Assembly (NCBI GenBank): GCA_964521575.1
Contig: CAZFSR010000005.1
Coordinates: 62,001 to 126,000, forward strand
Direction: 5' to 3'
Length of the DNA: 64,000 nucleotides
DNA from: 79-D21 sp964521575
Lineage (GTDB): Bacteria > Synergistota > Synergistia > Synergistales > 79-D21
Numbering within the stretch: the first letter of the stretch is position 1; the number at the start of each line of letters is the position of its first letter. Made by a program: the position numbers and the translations under genes. Below are positions 36,464 to 45,293 of this stretch, one piece after another. The notes under the pieces were generated by a model. That model searched no databases, was not told the origin of the DNA, and saw nothing but the letters and a program-made list of their open reading frames with translations.

Positions 36464-36628
36464 ATGCCCGAATTCACCGAGCGGGAAAAGGAAGTCCTCC
36501 TTGAATTCCTGGAGGAGGCCATCGCAAACCTCCGTGCCGAGATCGCGGCCAGCGACAAGGAAGAATACAGGAACATGCTGAAGGAAAGGAAAGAAATCCT
36601 GAAAAGCGTTTTGGCGAAAATGGGATAA
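36464..36628 (+). CDS. Small helical protein, 54 residues
   Basis: A strong AAGGAGGTGG ribosome binding site lies about 7 bases before this ATG, and a good promoter lies upstream. The protein is charged and helical throughout (TEREKEVLLEFLEEAIANLRA, NMLKERKEILKSVLA). No family is recognised. It is followed by the pilin operon, with a separate weak promoter between. Confidence 0.75.
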   Translation: MPEFTEREKEVLLEFLEEAIANLRAEIAASDKEEYRNMLKERKEILKSVLAKMG

Positions 36629-36637
36629 AACATGCAA

Positions 36638-36666
36638 TTTTCAGCGACAAGGGATGATGCTAGAAT
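36638..36666 (+). promoter_or_regulatory. Possible promoter of the minor-pilin operon
   Basis: TTTTCA and TAGAAT lie 17 bases apart, about 55 bases before the first pilin start. The -35 match is weak. Confidence 0.35.
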
Positions 36667-36720
36667 ATTCCCAAGCCTTTTCAATATAAATTAAGAAAAT
36701 GGAAGGGACACTAAAAATCG

Positions 36721-37125
36721 ATGAAGAGCGCAATCGCCCCCGACAAACGGCACCCCCGAAACCCTTGCCGTTTCCGCCAGGGTTTTACCCTGGTGGAAAC
36801 GATTGTTGCGTTCATTATCCTTGGGATCATCCTTCTCGCCCTGACCCTTGTCCCAATCATGTCCACCCGCCTGATGAGCGACACCGTTGAGCGGGAAAAG
36901 GCTGTTTTGCTCGCTGTCAGCAAACTGGACGAGATATCGGGAAATTTCGCAGGCATCCCGGTGGGAGGAACTTCATCCGACACGACACATTCCCCATATA
37001 CAATCTCCTGGACATCCAGTTCCGACACCCCTGATTCCAAGATTGTGACCCTCACCATTTCCTGGCCAGGGGTCACGAAGCAGCAAACCCTCGAGTTCAA
37101 GCGCCAGGTCACCAACGTGGACTGA
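36721..37125 (+). CDS. Type IV minor pilin (PilV/PulI-like)
   Basis: The 134-residue protein has a basic leader and the prepilin-peptidase site QGFTLVETIVAFIILGIILL, with Gly21 before the cut and Glu at mature position 5. A short beta-rich pilin domain follows, without the usual Cys pair. It would be processed and inserted in the inner membrane, then in the pilus tip. It opens a four-gene set whose order (V-, W-, X-, Y1-like) matches the classical minor pilin cluster. The ribosome binding site is poor; GGAAGGGA is rather distant. Confidence 0.85.
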   Translation: MKSAIAPDKRHPRNPCRFRQGFTLVETIVAFIILGIILLALTLVPIMSTRLMSDTVEREKAVLLAVSKLDEISGNFAGIPVGGTSSDTTHSPYTISWTSSSDTPDSKIVTLTISWPGVTKQQTLEFKRQVTNVD

Positions 37126-37154
37126 GAGGAAGACCAAGAGGGGGATACGGTTTG

Positions 37155-38063
37155 ATGACAAGCGGAACGGGCAAGAGAAAGAAAGGTTTCACCCTAACTG
37201 AAATCCTGGTCTCAATCGTCATCCTGGGCTTGATCATGGGGGCGGTGTTGGGATTGTTCTTCGCGATCGTGAAACACCTGGAACAGTCCAACGACATCAC
37301 CACCGCCCAGCAGCGAGGCGAAATGGTCCTGACGGCGCTGGGACCGAAAATTATGGCGGCGGGCCTGGGAATGCCGGAAACTTCGGGAGATACTTCGGGA
37401 GATAAGTTCGAGACTCAGTTTTCTGCACTGGCTTTACCCGACAGCTGGGGTGCCGCGGTAATGGTTAGTGAGGATAATAAGGAATTGACCGTCATTTATT
37501 CTGAGCCGACGGACGCAATCGTCTCCGGAGAAAAATCCTTCTCCTCAGGTGATGTTGTTTCGGTCGACTTTTTGGGAACAATTCCTCCGAATACAGTAAA
37601 AAGGGCAAATAACCAGGCAGCCGGTTGGGTTGTTTTCCCCTCAACAGGCGTCGCAATGGAAGTCATCGATGACTCGCCCCAAACTAGCCCGCTAGAGCTA
37701 AAATCCCATGCCGGTGGAAAGATCTACTCATACGATCATTTGCATTTAGTGAGAGTCGCCCAAGCGAAGATAGATAATGAAAACTGGTTCTTGCTGAACG
37801 ATGCCAAACCGCTTGTGACGCATAGGATCGTAGAAGGGATCGCCGACATCCGGTTCTATCTGGACTCGTCAACGAATCCAACGCAGCTGACCGTGAAAGT
37901 CCTGGCCCGTGGGGGACAGCGCCACGATCCGCTAATAAGCCCAAGTACAATGCCCGATTGGGTCGACCAGGCTGAGCCTCCTAATCCCATAAGCATTAGC
38001 ACCGAGAATCAACATTATCGCCTCAAGGTGGTTCAGCGGACATGGAGGTTGAGAAACCTATGA
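37155..38063 (+). CDS. Type IV minor pilin (PilW-like)
   Basis: About 302 residues. After the leader MTSGTGKRKK comes the type III signal GFTLTEILVSIVILGLIMGAV, with Glu at mature position 5. The C-terminal body is long for a pilin, as in PilW. TTG at 37152 directly precedes the ATG and is an alternative start; AGAGGGGG lies upstream. It overlaps the next gene by 4 bases. Base composition in the middle of the gene is less GC-rich than in its neighbours. Confidence 0.83.
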   Translation: MTSGTGKRKKGFTLTEILVSIVILGLIMGAVLGLFFAIVKHLEQSNDITTAQQRGEMVLTALGPKIMAAGLGMPETSGDTSGDKFETQFSALALPDSWGAAVMVSEDNKELTVIYSEPTDAIVSGEKSFSSGDVVSVDFLGTIPPNTVKRANNQAAGWVVFPSTGVAMEVIDDSPQTSPLELKSHAGGKIYSYDHLHLVRVAQAKIDNENWFLLNDAKPLVTHRIVEGIADIRFYLDSSTNPTQLTVKVLARGGQRHDPLISPSTMPDWVDQAEPPNPISISTENQHYRLKVVQRTWRLRNL

Positions 38064-38680
38064 ACAACACCAAACGACGTATTTTCTCATCAATGGGTTG
38101 GAAATTTCGGGGTATGGCGTTGCCCCTGGTCATACTCCTCGTTCTCGTGGGATTCGTCTTTGTTGGTGTTGGAGCCTACGTGGTGAAGAACCTGTTCTGG
38201 AGCTCTCAGGCAACGGTTGTTCAAGCCAAATTGTATAATGCAGCGCAATCTGGCGTACAGTGGGGCATGGGGCTGTTGCTCGAAAACGCTGATCAACTCG
38301 AGACCGACATCCTGCTGTTTGACGGAAACCCAAACTTGGATTCGATACGGGCAAGGACGAAAGCAGGCGCGATCCTGGATGAGATGATGGCCCCGCCCGT
38401 GGTTGATTCGAGTATTTCTGTTACGGTTGATATTTTGGATTGTAACTACGATTTGAACGGCCACAGCAGGTTAGCAACACTTCCACCGATCGTTCATGAA
38501 TCCGGAGGAACAGGATCAGGTGTGTCTGGCATCCCGGAAGGAACTTCTGCGATCATCGACCCAAGCCGGGTTATCCCGATGAGCGGGGGCGGAGGCCCGC
38601 ACCGTTTCGTAATCAGGGCTACTGCTTCCAAAGGAAGCAGAAATTTCCAAGTTGAAGCCATGGTGGTGATCTCACAATGA
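38060..38680 (+). CDS. PilX-like minor pilin/assembly protein
   Basis: About 206 residues from an ATG that overlaps the PilW-like stop (ATGA). The N-terminus FRGMALPLVILLVLVGFVFVGVG has the single membrane helix of PilX N-terminal domains and, as in PilX/GspK-like proteins, no Glu5. The following region NAAQSGVQWGMGLLLENADQ also fits PilX. It should sit in the minor-pilin complex that primes the pilus. It overlaps the PilY1-like gene by 4 bases. Confidence 0.75.
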   Translation: MNNTKRRIFSSMGWKFRGMALPLVILLVLVGFVFVGVGAYVVKNLFWSSQATVVQAKLYNAAQSGVQWGMGLLLENADQLETDILLFDGNPNLDSIRARTKAGAILDEMMAPPVVDSSISVTVDILDCNYDLNGHSRLATLPPIVHESGGTGSGVSGIPEGTSAIIDPSRVIPMSGGGGPHRFVIRATASKGSRNFQVEAMVVISQ

Positions 38681-41106
38681 ATAATAGGAAAAGGTTAAGC
38701 GCTTTAGGCATAGCAGTGGTTTTCCTTGTTTTTCCCATGGTACTTTTCTGGGCCGCAGGCATGGGGGATGCTGCACAGACTCCCTCAATACAAATTACGA
38801 TCTTGCCTGCTGATGCAGTTACACAGGGTGCAACCTGGTCGATTATCAGCCCAGTTTCTTCCGGTCCTCATGCATCGGGCGAAACCGTCGTGGTCGATGG
38901 GCACACTCAATACACGGTAAGGATCGATTGTCCGGGTTATCAACCTCCCGCGGAGAATCCTTTCCCCGTTTATGTTCAAAACAAACTTGTCTCAAAAGAA
39001 ATAACTCTGATCAAGAGCACAACTCCACCTGTCACGATCAGCGACATCACCCTTTGGCCGACATGGCCAGTTCGAGGCACAACCAGTGCCGTCTGGGAAC
39101 CATCTTCCTTCCTGAGCATCGGACGGGACGTCGTTGCATGGGTTACTTTTGAACGTCTCGCTTCAAACGAAAATTTCTTCAAGGCTAACTTGAGCGTCAT
39201 GGTTAAGGTTAGCGACACATCTTTTCCTCCAGTCGATATCGACTTTGACTACGGCAGCCAAGTTTTCAAGATGATCCCGCAAAACCAGTTCCTGGATTTT
39301 CCCACGTCCTATACTTCCGCTTTGGCCGGATACCTCCAAAGCAAGTCCGTTCTCAAGGGTTACTCGGCAAACTGGATGACAAACAATGCCGTAAGTTACC
39401 CAAACCAGAATTTCTCGAACAGCCAGACCTGGTTCAACATGGGGGAGTGGAATGATTTCCTCAAAGGAAATGCCGGCTTTGAACTGGCAGATTCCGGGCA
39501 TGCACCGCCCCTGCTGATGTGGGAAGAAGATGCTTGGCTGACCTTCTACGTGGACAAGAATTCGGCGCCTGCTGCATGGGCCGGGAAAACGTTCCTTTTT
39601 CTCCCCACAAACCAGGGAATGCTCTATGCTTTCGACGTAGCAGAAGGATCTACCGCAGGCGCCAAGCGGGTATGGTCCGTCATGCCTGCCCCTGCCTTCA
39701 AGCAGGCCCCCTACCACCAAGCGAGGAAAAACTACGACGGTTATTACTCCCGAATGACGGTGTTGGACGGCCCGATAACCGTTCATGACGCCCAGGATTC
39801 GAGTAACACCTGGAAGCGGCTGCTGGTCGGAACAACGGGCTTGGGAACAAAGCAAGAAAACAAACTACCTGGAACATGGCTGAAAGAACAAAGCCCGGTG
39901 AGCCCCTCTGGAGCTCCGGAAGTCACGGATCCAGGAAGAGTGTTCGGTATCTACGCGATTGATGTGACGGACCCTTATGCCCCTACTAGCCTTTGGTCGG
40001 TCACAAACCAGGCTTGTACTAGAAACCTGAATAGCTCCTTCAGCAACGTAGTGATCGAAAACGCTACAGGCGGCAGTATCAGCGGTACCGATTACCAAAA
40101 CCTCTTTTACTCCGTTTCCAAGCCACTAATAGGTTTTACACAGGATGCTTCCGGAAACAGGGTCTGGCATCTGCTGGTGGTAGGCATCGACAAGAGCAAC
40201 CATTACCATTGGTACGACATCAACCCGATGACGGGAGAGGTCTACCGGAACGGAACCTTTGTCAGCCGTGACGGTAGCATTATGACCCTCCCGGACGAGG
40301 CAACCTATGGATTTAATTTCGAGGAGTGGTACCCGAGCCGGATCCTTTCGGCGTACCCCCAAGCGGGGGGGCTGCCAGTGCTGAGCGATGTTTACGTCTA
40401 CCTCTCCAATGGGACGTTCTTCCAGTGGAACCTGAACACGTCCACGGACAATACACCTCAGCACCTGCTCTCGATTTATACCAATGAATCGCACGAATAC
40501 CCAGCTCCGCCGATCACCGACTTCGATATCGCCTACATCGGGGGGCACCGCTACCTTGCCGCAACAGCTCCTTTAAATTACCCGGGGGCTTCCCCTCACG
40601 ACACTTACGGACTGCTTATCGTCGATCTTGACAGGGCGCCGGTTGAACTGAACACCCAGGGTGCCCAGGGCCAGGGTGGAGACACGAAGATCCGCCTGAT
40701 GGAAACCGGGGTGGCAATGGTCCAGTTGCAGACCGGGACGGGATCCCACGCTTACGACTTCAATGACATCGCCGCGTCCCCGCTTTTCGTTAACAATATT
40801 CTCTACGAAGCTCTTTATTCACCTGAAGGGCATTTGAGCCGACTTTACACGCTTGATATGGGGTATATTTCCGGAATAACCAAAGACCACGGCAATACGT
40901 TCCTGCCTGATGATGCTTATATCGATGACACGGAGAACATCTTTGCTGCTATGACTATCGATTCCGAGGGAAACCTCCTGGTTCTGGACGAAGAAGGAAA
41001 CATCGTCTACCGGGTCGACAAGGTTCTAGACTATGCTTCTGGAGGCAGCGGACCTGGCGGCTCCGGAAGTTGGAAAATGGATGTTGTTTACTGGAAGACC
41101 TCCTGA
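38677..41106 (+). CDS. PilY1-like pilus-tip protein
   Basis: The 809-residue secreted protein has a signal peptide (to about residue 33) and a small beta domain at about 35-115 that resembles PEGA-type repeats. The C-terminal part is beta-propeller-like: FLFLPTNQGMLYAFD, LLVGTTGLGTKQ, GRVFGIYAIDVTDPYAP, and ILYEALYSPEGHLSRLYTLD. YALDVTDP-type segments are the hallmark of the PilY1/PilC C-terminal domain. Unlike Pseudomonas PilY1, no vWA domain is seen. The C-terminus (DSEGNLLVLDEEGNIVYRVDK) is acidic and may bind Ca2+. Position at the end of a minor-pilin operon supports a pilus-tip adhesin role. Confidence 0.8.
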   Translation: MNNRKRLSALGIAVVFLVFPMVLFWAAGMGDAAQTPSIQITILPADAVTQGATWSIISPVSSGPHASGETVVVDGHTQYTVRIDCPGYQPPAENPFPVYVQNKLVSKEITLIKSTTPPVTISDITLWPTWPVRGTTSAVWEPSSFLSIGRDVVAWVTFERLASNENFFKANLSVMVKVSDTSFPPVDIDFDYGSQVFKMIPQNQFLDFPTSYTSALAGYLQSKSVLKGYSANWMTNNAVSYPNQNFSNSQTWFNMGEWNDFLKGNAGFELADSGHAPPLLMWEEDAWLTFYVDKNSAPAAWAGKTFLFLPTNQGMLYAFDVAEGSTAGAKRVWSVMPAPAFKQAPYHQARKNYDGYYSRMTVLDGPITVHDAQDSSNTWKRLLVGTTGLGTKQENKLPGTWLKEQSPVSPSGAPEVTDPGRVFGIYAIDVTDPYAPTSLWSVTNQACTRNLNSSFSNVVIENATGGSISGTDYQNLFYSVSKPLIGFTQDASGNRVWHLLVVGIDKSNHYHWYDINPMTGEVYRNGTFVSRDGSIMTLPDEATYGFNFEEWYPSRILSAYPQAGGLPVLSDVYVYLSNGTFFQWNLNTSTDNTPQHLLSIYTNESHEYPAPPITDFDIAYIGGHRYLAATAPLNYPGASPHDTYGLLIVDLDRAPVELNTQGAQGQGGDTKIRLMETGVAMVQLQTGTGSHAYDFNDIAASPLFVNNILYEALYSPEGHLSRLYTLDMGYISGITKDHGNTFLPDDAYIDDTENIFAAMTIDSEGNLLVLDEEGNIVYRVDKVLDYASGGSGPGGSGSWKMDVVYWKTS

Positions 41107-41139
41107 GTTTAGCTAATACCTAGTTTGATCTTTTGGTGA

Positions 41140-41181
41140 ATAACGAAGAGCCCCCGGCTAAAGCCGGGGGCTCTTCGTTAT
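41140..41181. terminator. Bidirectional terminator between PilY1-like and dodecin genes
   Basis: ATAACGAAGAGCCCCCGGCT and its complement form a 20-pair stem with a two-base loop; the dodecin stop codon lies within its right edge. Confidence 0.85.
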
Positions 41182-41393
41182 TCGTTCGTGTGGTACTTGA
41201 ACGACAGGCTGATCTTCGTCCTGAAAAGTAGGGGCTTGCCCTCCTCGATCACCATGTCCTGCTTCACGACTTCCGCGATACGGAGGTCCTTCAGGGTCTT
41301 GGAAGCCGTTTCCACGGCATTCTTCGCCGCCGCCTCCCAGGAATCGGGACTCGTTCCCACCAGCTCGATGATCTTGTAGACGCTGTTCGGCAT
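41178..41393 (-). CDS. Dodecin
   Basis: The 71-residue protein PNSVYKIIELVGTSPDSWEAA...KTLKDLRIAEVVKQDM matches the dodecin family, small dodecameric flavin-storage proteins of the cytosol. The Trp in DSWEAA, which stacks on flavin, is present. The start at 41393 has AGAGGGGGA 7 bases upstream; the ATG two codons earlier is too close to that site. Confidence 0.93.
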   Translation of the reverse strand: MPNSVYKIIELVGTSPDSWEAAAKNAVETASKTLKDLRIAEVVKQDMVIEEGKPLLFRTKISLSFKYHTNE

Positions 41394-41484
41394 CGCCATT
41401 CCCCCTCTTTCGCTCGAATTGGGCAATCGCCGCTTAGCGCTGCCTTGGTAGTATTATAAAGCATTATTGAGAATACTTTAACAC

Positions 41485-42378
41485 TCAATGCCCGGAAATC
41501 TCTCTCCTCTGCCTGAACCAGCGGGGCAGGAACTCTGCCACGAGAATCGCCGAAAACATCAGGACGGCACCAATGGCCATCTTTGGAGAAAAGCGTTCCC
41601 CCAGGAACACGCCTCCCGTGAGGGCCCCGAAGAACGATTCGGTTGAAAGAATCAGGGAAACGTGCGTCGGCGGGGAGTGACGCTGGGCCGCCATCTGGAC
41701 GGCAAAGGCCAGCACGGTGGCAAACAGGACCAAAAATCCCATGCCCCAGAGTCCCCGCGCATGGATGGCTGTCGGCCAGGTTTCCAGGGGGACCGCGAAA
41801 ATCCCGCAATAAAGGGCCATGGCGATCATTTGCGTCACCGCCAGGATGATGGGATCCATCCGCTTCGCGTAATGGTCGATGCTCATCAGCTGGGCTGAGT
41901 AGAAAACCGCGCAGAGAAGGGTAAGGGCATCTCCCTTGTTGAAACCGCCAACCCCCTCCCCTCCCAGGGTCAGGAATCCGACCCCGACGATACAGAGTCC
42001 AGCAGAAAGGAAGGCATGGAACCCGGGAAACCGCCTGGTGAGGGCCCATCCCATGAAGGGGACAACGACCACGTACGTGGTGGTGAGAAAGGCATTCTTG
42101 CCCGCCGTGGTGTAGACGAGACCGTAAGTTTGGGCGATGAACCCGAGGAATAGGAAGAAGCCGACGATGAATCCGGCCTTGATGTCCGTCCGGGTCATCC
42201 TCGTGACCCTCCGGGAAAAGACAATCGAAAGAATCGCCGCCGAAAGCGAGAACCGGACAGCAAGAAGCGTCATCGGCTGGAAGGTGTTGAGGGTTTCTTT
42301 CAGGACGGCGAACGAGGCCCCCCAGATGAGAGCGACGGCAAGAAGGCCCGCATCGGCCAGCAGAACCGTTCGATTCAT
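41485..42378 (-). CDS. EamA/DMT-superfamily transporter
   Basis: The 297-residue membrane protein has ten hydrophobic segments in two repeats (LLAVALIWGASFAVLKETLN in the first, ESFFGALTGGVFLGERF in the second), the RhaT/EamA pattern. Such carriers export or import small metabolites; the substrate is not evident. Its start overlaps the upstream hydrolase stop by 4 bases (ATGA). Confidence 0.9.
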   Translation of the reverse strand: MNRTVLLADAGLLAVALIWGASFAVLKETLNTFQPMTLLAVRFSLSAAILSIVFSRRVTRMTRTDIKAGFIVGFFLFLGFIAQTYGLVYTTAGKNAFLTTTYVVVVPFMGWALTRRFPGFHAFLSAGLCIVGVGFLTLGGEGVGGFNKGDALTLLCAVFYSAQLMSIDHYAKRMDPIILAVTQMIAMALYCGIFAVPLETWPTAIHARGLWGMGFLVLFATVLAFAVQMAAQRHSPPTHVSLILSTESFFGALTGGVFLGERFSPKMAIGAVLMFSAILVAEFLPRWFRQRREISGH

Positions 42379-43259
42379 GGCCGAAGATGCCAGAGCATGC
42401 GCCCTTTTTCGAAGCTCGGGACGATCTTCCCCTGGTCGGCCAGGAACGACAGGCAGGCTGAGACGGTAATGGAAGTCAGCACGTACTGGACAGAAGAGAG
42501 GTTGATCCCGTAAGTCATGACGAGCCTGGCCAGCACGTCCTCCCGCGACGCGCCGGTCGCGCAGGCCTCACTCACATTCTCCAGAAGTTTTCTCAGGGCA
42601 TCCCGGTTGGCGGTCACGAGGGGGCGGATGTCCGTGGAGACGCCGGCGTGGCAGGGAACGAAAACTTTCGCATCGAGGGATTCTAGCCGGTCGAGGGTCG
42701 CAAATTGCCCGGCGACGTCACAGCAGACCACGAAGCCGTACTTTGCCAGGATCGTCTCGGAGAAAAGGCTGTCGGCCAGGAAAACGACGTCGTCGGGCGT
42801 CCGGAAACCCACCATTTCGATATAGTGCCCCGGCAGCGAGATCGTAGAAAAAGGGGTTCCTTCCACGGGGCCCTCAGGAGGCAGGATGTCCGTCACCTCA
42901 GACGGTTCGGCCTGGAGGAACTTGCCCCGCAGGTCTTTGAAGGGTGCGGCTCCCCAGAGGAAAAGCGGTTCGAGAGAGGGATCCGCGATCATGGGGGCTT
43001 CGTTTCGGGTCGCTGCAATGCGGCACCCCGTCCTTTTCTGGAGAAAGGCGTTGCCCCCGATGTGGTCCGCGTTGGAATGAGTGTTCAGGATGGACTTCAG
43101 TTTCCATCCACGGCCATCCAGCAGTTTCAAAACTTTACGGCCCGCGGATTCGTCGTTCCCGCTGTCAATGAGGAACGCATCGTTCCCTTCGACATAGACG
43201 CCAAGGTTCGTTGGCCCCTCGATGACATGGGTGTTTGCGGCAACCTGCTTCAGTTCCAT
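42375..43259 (-). CDS. MBL-fold metal-dependent hydrolase
   Basis: The 294-residue protein has the metal motif THSNADHIGG at about 61-70, in which the usual first His of HxHxDH is followed by Ser-Asn-Ala-Asp. SLPGHYIEMVGF and VFVPCHAGV supply further ligands. The C-terminal helical region resembles glyoxalase II-like or lactonase relatives. The substitution HSNADH is common in some MBL subfamilies. It is coupled to the EamA transporter gene, so transport and hydrolysis may serve the same metabolite (inference). Confidence 0.85.
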   Translation of the reverse strand: MELKQVAANTHVIEGPTNLGVYVEGNDAFLIDSGNDESAGRKVLKLLDGRGWKLKSILNTHSNADHIGGNAFLQKRTGCRIAATRNEAPMIADPSLEPLFLWGAAPFKDLRGKFLQAEPSEVTDILPPEGPVEGTPFSTISLPGHYIEMVGFRTPDDVVFLADSLFSETILAKYGFVVCCDVAGQFATLDRLESLDAKVFVPCHAGVSTDIRPLVTANRDALRKLLENVSEACATGASREDVLARLVMTYGINLSSVQYVLTSITVSACLSFLADQGKIVPSFEKGRMLWHLRP

Positions 43260-43282
43260 GACGGGACTTCCTCCTCGTTCCT

Positions 43283-43882
43283 CTACATTTCCTCCGGCAG
43301 GGCCTGCCAGTTGCCGTATTCCATGTATCGGGCCGTTCGATCGGCCACCTCATCCCCATGGAGCTTCCGGACGATATGAAAGGCTACATCGATCCCGGCG
43401 GAGATGCCCCCCGCGGTCAGGATGCGGCCGTTGTCGACGAAACGGGCTTTCTGGTTGAGCGTGGCCCTTGGAGCAATGCGGCGGATATCATCGAAAACCT
43501 CGTGGTGGGTGGTGACCTCCATCCCGTCCAAAAGGCCCATTCTTGCCAGGATCCGAGCTCCCGAGCACACCGAGACGGTCATTTTTGCCCTGTCGCTGTT
43601 CCAACGGATCCACTCGACGATAGCGGACTTGTCCATTTCCTTCTTCGTCCCCACTCCCCCGGGAATGACCAGGATGTCGATGGGCGGGTGGTTGTCGAAG
43701 GCAAAATCGGGCTTTACTTTCAAGCCGTTCACGGTGCGGATCTCCTCGCCGTCCTCGGAAACGGAAAACACCCGGAAGAGGGTGTAGTCGCTCAGTTCCG
43801 AAGTCACCGAGAAAACCTCGTAGGGACCGGCGAAATCCAGAAGCTCGATATCGTCGAAGAGGAAAAGGCCCACGTTGTTCAC
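43283..43882 (-). CDS. DJ-1/PfpI family protein (isonitrile-hydratase-like)
   Basis: The 199-residue protein begins VNNVGLFLFDDIELLDFAGPYEVFSV from a GTG start with AAGGAGGAG just upstream. It has the nucleophile elbow VSVCSGARILARMG with the conserved Cys (about residue 103). The family includes isonitrile hydratases, proteases/chaperones and the amidase domain of AraC-type regulators; here no DNA-binding domain follows. It is co-directional with the MBL-fold and EamA genes 23 bases downstream. Confidence 0.88.
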   Translation of the reverse strand: MNNVGLFLFDDIELLDFAGPYEVFSVTSELSDYTLFRVFSVSEDGEEIRTVNGLKVKPDFAFDNHPPIDILVIPGGVGTKKEMDKSAIVEWIRWNSDRAKMTVSVCSGARILARMGLLDGMEVTTHHEVFDDIRRIAPRATLNQKARFVDNGRILTAGGISAGIDVAFHIVRKLHGDEVADRTARYMEYGNWQALPEEM

Positions 43883-44011
43883 TGCTGACTCCTCCTTCTC
43901 TACCAAGGCCAGGTGCAGTCGGCGCAAAAGCCTTGCTCCATAATGTAGCGGCAAATCCGTGATCGCGCTATAACATTATCATCAATGTCACCGGAAAGGG
44001 GAGTGGGAAAG

Positions 44012-45169
44012 GTGCTGAAAACCCCGAAACTTGTGATGATCCCGGGACCAACCCCGGTCGTCCGGTCCATCCAGGACCAAATGGGGCGGGAAACCGTCGC
44101 CTTCGGGGACGCGGATTTCGTCGCCGATTTCGCCGAGGTCGTTTCGGACCTGAAGGCCCTATGGAAGTGCGGAGGAGAAGCGTTCGTCGTCGCCGGGTCG
44201 GGAACCCTCGCGATGGAAATGGCTATCGCAAACGTCGCCAGAAAGGGCGACAATGTGCTCATCTGCTCCAACGGCTTCTTTGGGGACCGTTTCATCGATC
44301 TTTGCGAGCGCAAGGGGCTGAACGTCGACGTGCTCCAGGCCAAATGGGGGGAATCCGTCACGCCCGAACAAGTCGAGGCCCGGCTTGCCGCGAAGGACTA
44401 CCAGATGGTCACCGTTACGCACGTGGAAACCTCGACCGGGGTCGCCGCGCCCGTCGCGGAGATCGCCCGGGTCGTCCGTGAGAAGAGCGGCGCGCTCACT
44501 ATCGTCGACGGCGTTGCGGCGACAGGTGGAGTTGACGAAACGATCGACCCGATGGGGATCGATGTCCTCCTGACCTGCTCACAGAAGGCTTTCGGTGTCG
44601 CTCCCGGCCTTGCGATGCTCTGGGCGGGAAAACGGGCCATGGATAAGCGGGCGACCCTGGGCCGGATCCCGGAATCCTACGTCGATTTCGACAAATGGCT
44701 CCCGATCATGCACAACCCGGCCAAATACTGGGGAACCCCTCCGGTCAACCTCATCTGGGCCCTGAAGGAATCCCTGCGGATCATAAAGGAGGAAGGGCTA
44801 GAGGAACGGTATGCCCGCCATGCCCGCCAAGGGGCTCTCGTCGACGCCGCCCTGGAAGCCATCGGCTTCAGCGTTGCCGCAAAGAAACCCTTCCGGGCCC
44901 CGACTCTTTCGGTCTACCTCTACCCCGAGGGCTCGGGGATCGAAGACGCCGCCTTCCGGGCAACGTTAGCGGGGGAAGGCGTCCAGTCGGCAGGATGCCT
45001 GGGCGATTTCCAGGGGAAAGGCTTCCGCATGGGACACATGGGGAACATCGATAAGCACACGCTCGTTTCGGCCGTGGGGGCCGTGGAGCGGGCCTGTTTC
45101 AAATGCGGCTACCAGATCGAGTTTGGCAAGGCGCTCGGGGTTCTCCAGGAAGGGCTGGCCAGGGAGTGA
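44012..45169 (+). CDS. Class V aminotransferase (alanine-glyoxylate/serine-pyruvate type)
   Basis: About 385 residues from a GTG start with GGGGAG 8 bases upstream. The family opening VMIPGPTPVV, SGTLAMEMAIANV, HVETSTGVAAP, DGVAATGGV and the PLP lysine in LTCSQKAFGVAPGLA are all present. It transfers amino groups between Ala or Ser and glyoxylate or pyruvate. It ends in a terminator now shared with an insertion element. It is divergent from the DJ-1 gene. Confidence 0.92.
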   Translation: MLKTPKLVMIPGPTPVVRSIQDQMGRETVAFGDADFVADFAEVVSDLKALWKCGGEAFVVAGSGTLAMEMAIANVARKGDNVLICSNGFFGDRFIDLCERKGLNVDVLQAKWGESVTPEQVEARLAAKDYQMVTVTHVETSTGVAAPVAEIARVVREKSGALTIVDGVAATGGVDETIDPMGIDVLLTCSQKAFGVAPGLAMLWAGKRAMDKRATLGRIPESYVDFDKWLPIMHNPAKYWGTPPVNLIWALKESLRIIKEEGLEERYARHARQGALVDAALEAIGFSVAAKKPFRAPTLSVYLYPEGSGIEDAAFRATLAGEGVQSAGCLGDFQGKGFRMGHMGNIDKHTLVSAVGAVERACFKCGYQIEFGKALGVLQEGLARE

Positions 45170-45191
45170 TCTTCTGATCGGGGTTCTTCGA

Positions 45192-45226
45192 AAGAGGGCC
45201 TTCCGTTTTCTTCGGAAGGCCCTCTT
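45192..45226. repeat. Left target duplication of the IS element = terminator hairpin
   Basis: 35 bases: a 14-base arm (AAGAGGGCCTTCCG), a 7-base loop and the complementary 14-base arm. An identical copy lies at 46866-46900. It also serves as the terminator of the aminotransferase gene. Confidence 0.88.
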
Positions 45227-45238
45227 CAGACTGTTGAC

Positions 45239-45263
45239 AAAGGCCCTTTCGGGGGCCTTTTTT
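45239..45263 (+). terminator. Inward-facing terminator at left IS end
   Basis: AAAGGCCC and GGGCCTTT pair, and the T-run reads rightwards, so transcripts entering the IS from the left would stop before the transposase gene. Confidence 0.7.
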
Positions 45264-45293
45264 CGTGGATAACTACAGGGGAAACGGGCTCAT

